Part shown: piece after piece, positions 6,680 through 9,396 of the stretch
Numbering within the stretch: position 1 is the first letter of the stretch
Layout: every line of letters starts with the position of its first letter
Source of the DNA: Hyphomicrobium sp.
GTDB lineage: Bacteria > Pseudomonadota > Alphaproteobacteria > Rhizobiales > Hyphomicrobiaceae
Direction of reading: 5' to 3'
Assembly (NCBI GenBank): GCA_030598645.1
Contig: JAUVPN010000078.1
Coordinates: forward strand, 1-9,396
DNA: 9,396 bases
Position numbers and translations under genes: made by a program
The notes under the pieces: generated by a model
Databases searched by the model: none
The model's input: the letters and a program-made list of their open reading frames with translations, nothing else
What the model was told of the DNA's origin: nothing

Positions 6680-7545
6680 CCCACCCGGCCGACAACAACA
6701 CCGTCGACGAAGTTTTTGCGCGTTATTGGGAAGCTTATGGTCACAAGCTCGATTGGGCACCAAGCCTTGTCACCCACATGAATGACGCGCTCGAAGTCCT
6801 CGGCGCCGGCACGCCGGTTCAAACCATCACGAATAAGGACATTGCGGCGGTTCTCGATGCCTACGCCGAGACCGGCGTCAGCAATGCGACCATCAACCTC
6901 CGCCTGGCGGCGATGCGCCAGATATTCAACAAGGCGCGGGACGTGTGGGAGATCGAGACTGGGCGGATTGACTGGAAACGTCACAAGCGGGCGGGCTCCG
7001 ATCCGCGCGTGCGCCACATTACGGCGGAGCAGGCGAAGGGAGTCATCCGCCGACTACCACAGCACATCCAGCTTATGGTTGCGTGGTCACTCACAACCGG
7101 CTGCCGCCTTGGCGAGACAGACAGTCTTCGTTGGTCGCGCATAAATTGGGATACGCATATCGCGGAAGTCGAGACGAAGGGCCGGGGAAAGAAGACGCGT
7201 TACATTAACCTCGGCCCCGATGCGCTGACGATCCTCGAACTGTGCGACCCGAGCCGAGAGTACGTCTTCGACAACAAGAATCGCCGCAAGCACTGGGAGC
7301 GCGCCGTGCGAGAGGCCGGCCTCGAGGATTTCCGCTGGCACGACCTACGCCACACATTTGCAACGTGGCTCGGCCAGGCCGGCGCCGGGTTACAGGTAGT
7401 ACAGAAGGCGCTGGGCCACACGAAGATCGACACAACTATGAAGTACCTTCATGTGATCCGCTCCGACGTAGAGAGCGCCGTGTCGAAGCTGCCGACAATG
7501 ATGGAGGGGACCGTTGTGCCACTCAAAGCAGTCGAGCGAAAATAG
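6511..7545 (+). CDS. int: Tyrosine recombinase (phage-type integrase)
   Basis: 344 residues, the usual size for a phage or island integrase. The ATG at 6511 is preceded by AGGAG a few bases upstream. The N-terminus (MSVYLRKSASSPYYYYDFEL, then GRRFQGSTG) is the small beta arm-binding region of this family. Residues ~64-150 are the core-binding SAM-like helices. The catalytic set is complete: R199 (TGCRLGE), probable Lys K223 on the beta hairpin (TKGRGKK), H277-x-x-R280 (HDLRHTFA), H303 (LGH) and nucleophile Y312 (TTMKYLH). It inserts and, with a directionality factor, excises the element at an attachment site. It overlaps the HTH gene upstream, implying co-transcription, and ends 81 bp from the interrupted tRNA-Arg, its likely target. 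Confidence 0.95.
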   Translation: MSVYLRKSASSPYYYYDFELKGRRFQGSTGFKSRRAAEAHERGQRTKAAEEIKRGLAHPADNNTVDEVFARYWEAYGHKLDWAPSLVTHMNDALEVLGAGTPVQTITNKDIAAVLDAYAETGVSNATINLRLAAMRQIFNKARDVWEIETGRIDWKRHKRAGSDPRVRHITAEQAKGVIRRLPQHIQLMVAWSLTTGCRLGETDSLRWSRINWDTHIAEVETKGRGKKTRYINLGPDALTILELCDPSREYVFDNKNRRKHWERAVREAGLEDFRWHDLRHTFATWLGQAGAGLQVVQKALGHTKIDTTMKYLHVIRSDVESAVSKLPTMMEGTVVPLKAVERK

Positions 7546-7581
7546 TCCCTGCATTTTTCCCTGCATCGTGTAACAACGATG
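7546..7581 (+). repeat. TCCCTGCAT direct repeats and adjoining inverted repeat, presumed attachment arm
   Basis: TCCCTGCAT occurs at 7546-7554 and again at 7558-7566, a 12-bp period, directly after the integrase stop. The second copy runs into an inverted repeat, CATCGT (7564-7569) and ACGATG (7576-7581). Short direct repeats between int and the crossover site are typical arm-type sites for tyrosine recombinases. The inverted repeat has no following T run, so it is a poor terminator for int. Confidence 0.5.
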
Positions 7582-7626
7582 TCTTCAATGTACTGATTTT
7601 TATATGATTTTTCGAAAAGGCTCAGA

Positions 7627-7636
7627 AGATTAGGAA
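7627..7636. other. Candidate attachment-site core (element/chromosome junction)
   Basis: tRNA identity on the - strand stops right after TTCCTAATCT, so the crossover core probably lies within or next to AGATTAGGAA on the + strand. Element DNA with int is to the left; carD-fdxA chromosome DNA is to the right. No second copy of this core was found in the window, so the other junction lies outside it or has diverged. Confidence 0.6.
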
Positions 7637-7668
7637 TCTGATGCTCTATCCTACTGAGCTACGGGGCC
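7627..7668 (-). tRNA. tRNA-Arg(CCU), 5' half only, interrupted by the element
   Basis: Read on the - strand, the gene starts GGCCCCGTAGCTCAG at 7668, followed by the D arm (GCTC/GAGC), anticodon stem TCAGA and loop TTCCTAA with anticodon CCT at 7634-7632. The next bases TCT pair with the stem, then the sequence departs (TCTGAGCC and an AT-rich run) and no T arm, acceptor 3' strand or CCA follows. So the gene is cut at the anticodon loop / 3' anticodon stem, a well-known target of tyrosine integrases. A self-splicing intron at this place is unlikely: int begins 82 bp on and the stem bases continue past the loop. The 3' half was not seen in this window. Confidence 0.85.
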
Positions 7669-7777
7669 TTGAAATAACAATCTGAATAATAATACTGAAT
7701 CGCACCACCCCCACGATATCGACTCTTGGGTGCTTGGTCGTGTGAGTGGCAAACACGTCTAAAACCAAAATAAGAAA
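7669..7777. other. Spacer carrying the tRNA-Arg promoter region
   Basis: This stretch sits between the tRNA 5' end and the carD terminator, and holds no protein gene. The AT-rich run just before the tRNA (about 7669-7695, with TATTATTATTC on the - strand) is the likely site of the tRNA promoter, but no clean -35/-10 pair is seen. Confidence 0.35.
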
Positions 7778-7803
7778 CGCCCGGCGTCAAGAAACGCCGG
7801 GCG
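7778..7803 (-). terminator. Rho-independent terminator of carD
   Basis: A perfect 10-bp GC-rich stem, CGCCCGGCGT (7778-7787) with ACGCCGGGCG (7794-7803), closes a 6-nt loop. On the - strand it is followed by a T-rich tail (TTTCTTATTTTGGTTTT). It lies 40 bp past the carD stop and also separates carD from tRNA-Arg. Confidence 0.9.
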
Positions 7804-7843
7804 GTGTTGATTAGCTTTGAAACGCCATCTTACGTTGCGCTCG

Positions 7844-8923
7844 TCATGCAGCCCTACTCTCGTCACCGTTGCCTGCTGCATCAGCGGCATCGGCAGCCTC
7901 GGCAGCCAACCGACGTCCACGGGCGCTCTTAGACAGAATTTCTGTAATGCGCTGTACTGCGCCGCGCTCGTCCAGCTTTTCGATAACAGCAATCTCACGC
8001 GCCATACGATCCAGTGCGTCTTCGTACAGCTGGCGCTCCGAATATGACTGTTCGGGCTGTGCATCCGAACGGAAGAGATCTCGCACCACCTCGGCAATCG
8101 AAACCAGATCGCCCGAGTTGATCTTCGCGACATACTCTTGCGCACGTCGACTCCACATCGTGCGTTTCACGCGAGCGCGGCCTTTCAAGGTGTCCATGGC
8201 CTTCTTGACAACGCCGTCCTCGGAGAGCTTCCGCATGCCAACACTCTCTAGCTTACCGGTGGGCACCCGCAGCGTCAGCTTCTCCTTATCGAAGGTGATG
8301 ACGAAGAGTTCGAGCGAAATGCCAGCGATCTCCTGCTCCTCGATACCGGTAATGCGGCCCACACCGTGTGCGGGATAGACGACAAAATCGTTGGCCTTGA
8401 AACCATGGCGCTGGTTCACGGGCTTCCTCTTCGCCGCCATCAACTGGCGTGCAACTGCCGCCTTCTCTGCAATCGACTTAGGTGTTGCCGCTTTAATCGT
8501 CGGTGCCGCTACGGACGCGGTAATTTTCTGCGCAGCTGGCTTCACCTCTGCAGCAACGGCACGGGCCGGAGTAGCGCGCGGAGTTGCCTTGGTCGCCGCA
8601 GCGGCAGGCTTCTTGCCTGTTGCTTTCACAGCGCTGCTAGTAGCAGTGGTCCTGCTGCGCGCCGTCTTCGAAGGCGCCTTGACTGAAGCGGCCGTTCCCG
8701 AAGTCTTTCTTGCAGACGGCTTCTTCGTTTTGGCAACAGAGGCCGCCTTTGCGACGGTTTTTCTAGCTGCTGGCTTGGCGACGGTTTTGCTCGCTGCTGG
8801 CTTGGCTACCCCACGACCCGGCTTCTTGGCTGAGGCCGTCGTCTTGCGGGCAGCCTTCTTGCCGGTGGAACCGGCAGTCTTGGCCGACCGGCCTTTAGCG
8901 GGTAACTTTTTCTTCTGAGCCAT
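7844..8923 (-). CDS. carD: CarD/CdnL-family RNA polymerase-binding regulator with long histone-like N-terminal tail
   Basis: 359 residues; most CarD/CdnL proteins are ~160-170. Residues ~173-235 are the RNA polymerase-interacting domain (FKANDFVVYPAHGVGRITGI, then ELFVITFDKEKLTLRVP, which binds the beta subunit lobe). Residues ~240-330 are the helical DNA-contacting domain, with the conserved Trp region (KRTMWSRRAQEY, W257) that props open the upstream edge of the promoter bubble. Residues 1-165 are an extra Lys/Ala/Pro/Thr tail like histone H1 or AlgP, with a 9-residue tandem repeat (KPAASKTVA, KPAARKTVA). CarD proteins stabilise open promoter complexes, notably at rRNA and growth genes. The ATG at 8923 has only a weak ribosome binding site (GAGA). 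A good terminator follows. The upstream gene is fdxA on the same strand, but 435 bp away, so carD probably has its own promoter. Confidence 0.93.
   Translation of the reverse strand: MAQKKKLPAKGRSAKTAGSTGKKAARKTTASAKKPGRGVAKPAASKTVAKPAARKTVAKAASVAKTKKPSARKTSGTAASVKAPSKTARSRTTATSSAVKATGKKPAAAATKATPRATPARAVAAEVKPAAQKITASVAAPTIKAATPKSIAEKAAVARQLMAAKRKPVNQRHGFKANDFVVYPAHGVGRITGIEEQEIAGISLELFVITFDKEKLTLRVPTGKLESVGMRKLSEDGVVKKAMDTLKGRARVKRTMWSRRAQEYVAKINSGDLVSIAEVVRDLFRSDAQPEQSYSERQLYEDALDRMAREIAVIEKLDERGAVQRITEILSKSARGRRLAAEAADAADAAGNGDESRAA
8751..8804 (-). repeat. 27-bp tandem duplication inside carD
   Basis: Two adjoining 27-bp units, 8751-8777 and 8778-8804, differ at only a few bases and encode KPAARKTVA and KPAASKTVA in the basic tail of CarD. 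A third, weaker unit follows in the protein (KAASVAK). It shows how the tail grows by in-frame duplication. Confidence 0.8.
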
Positions 8924-9358
8924 TAGGGACGTCTCACTTTCTCGTCTGGAACTATATAACTAGGAACTCGGGACAGCCGCGCAAGAACCCAGCGCGGCAG
9001 AGGAGTCCCCGCCGCTCCGGGAGCCTATTCATCGGGCACGTGCACCCCTGCCGGGAGCATCGCGATCCTGTTGTGTAGCTTGAGCTTCTGTTGAAGCCAC
9101 TCACCCTCGGCCCGCAAGCGGCCCGATTATTGCTCGTACAACCGATGAGTGGGCACTGTTTGTTCACTCCTATTCACACTTCGTGCCCATTTTCATGGGC
9201 TAAGTATGTCAAGGATAGCACAAACTTCCTCGAAAATGAAGGGCGACGCCCGCGCAGGATGCGTGCCCGCTTAACGAAGACGCGTAACTGGCCGACGCTT
9301 CAACAAAGATCGCCACCAAGTGCCGCAACCAAATAACCGAACCTTGAAGGCACGGCAA
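8924..9358. other. fdxA-carD intergenic region
   Basis: No supportable gene: a 71-codon frame on the - strand (8952-9167) is Cys/Arg-rich with no known motif. On the - strand TATATAG lies ~30 bp before carD (8953-8959) and could serve as a -10 box, with TTGCGC ~20 bp further upstream. Another TTGACA sits at 9207-9212 without a clear -10. GCCCAT/ATGGGC (9185-9200) forms a 6-bp hairpin with a 4-nt loop, too short and without a T run for a good fdxA terminator. Confidence 0.4.
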
Positions 9359-9396
9359 TCAGTCCCCCTCTCCCGGGTTCGACGAGAAGTACTTCC
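9359..9396 (-). CDS. fdxA: Ferredoxin FdxA, C-terminal fragment
   Basis: The last 11 complete codons read KYFSSNPGEGD followed by TGA (9361-9359). This ending (KYFS-x-NPGEGD) is that of the 7Fe ferredoxin FdxA of Rhizobiales, a ~112-residue [3Fe-4S][4Fe-4S] electron carrier. The cluster-binding cysteines would lie off the right edge. The identification rests on a short tail, but fdxA directly upstream of carD is a common gene order in Alphaproteobacteria, which supports it. Confidence 0.75.
   Translation of the reverse strand, partial: KYFSSNPGEGD

Noticed and set aside
7546..7668. Group I intron in tRNA-Arg(CCU), as known from Agrobacterium
   Set aside because: Only 81 bp separate the int stop from the break, the anticodon 3' stem bases follow the loop directly, and no 3' exon is present in the window. 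Interruption by integration explains it better.
8391..8918. 175-codon hydrophobic + frame opposite carD
   Set aside because: It is the antisense of the Lys/Ala-rich CarD tail, which always gives an Ala/Val/Leu-rich shadow.
1..9396. CRISPR array or transposon ends
   Set aside because: The only regularly spaced repeats (three at 6165-6244) have 13-bp gaps, too short for spacers. No transposase or matching terminal inverted repeats were seen.

Overview
The window looks like a piece of a chromosome from the Bradyrhizobium / Rhodopseudomonas / Nitrobacter group (Alphaproteobacteria), carrying the integrase end of an integrated mobile element. The host guess rests on three things. The order fdxA-carD at the right end is typical of Alphaproteobacteria, here with a very long Lys/Ala-rich CarD tail. 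A palindromic intergenic repeat at 269-341 is of the kind that litters Bradyrhizobium-type genomes and is often mis-called as small proteins beginning MSAFG. Coding DNA is GC-rich with GTG and ATG starts.

Layout, left to right. 1-202: the last codons of an ABC-2 type transporter permease (+). 203-393: repeat-bearing spacer. 394-1287: an HNH-nuclease-like protein (-) with a long uncharacterised C-terminal region. 1288-1886: spacer with a terminator-like hairpin (1540-1573), a perfect palindrome (1793-1810) and a short leader reading frame with a strong ribosome binding site. 1887-5723: one very large protein (+) that joins a primase-like (archaeo-eukaryotic primase, AEP-type) N-terminal part to a complete superfamily 2 helicase, with four cysteines placed as in the iron-sulphur helicases XPD and DinG. 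5724-6346: a regulatory or origin-like spacer with three repeats spaced exactly 31 bp apart, next to an AT-rich stretch. 6347-6679: a small excisionase/AlpA-like HTH protein (+). 6511-7545: a tyrosine recombinase (+). 7546-7626: short direct repeats and the presumed attachment arm. 7627-7668: the 5' half of a tRNA-Arg gene with anticodon CCT (-), broken off just after the anticodon loop. 7669-7843: spacer with the carD terminator. 7844-8923: carD (-). 8924-9358: spacer. 9359-9396: the last codons of fdxA (-).

How it fits together. The integrase, HTH protein and primase-helicase all point the same way and end at the broken tRNA gene, so 7627-7631 is very probably an element/chromosome junction, with carD and fdxA on the chromosomal side. 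Integrase plus AlpA/Xis-like protein plus primase-helicase, with no capsid, portal, relaxase or transfer gene in view, resembles the core of a phage satellite (P4 or PICI type) or a small integrative plasmid. The 31-bp-period repeats would then be candidate replication-origin or regulator sites. The left junction was not found: no 3' half of tRNA-Arg and no second copy of the break-point sequence was seen. It is therefore undecided whether the HNH gene and the permease belong to the element or to the chromosome.
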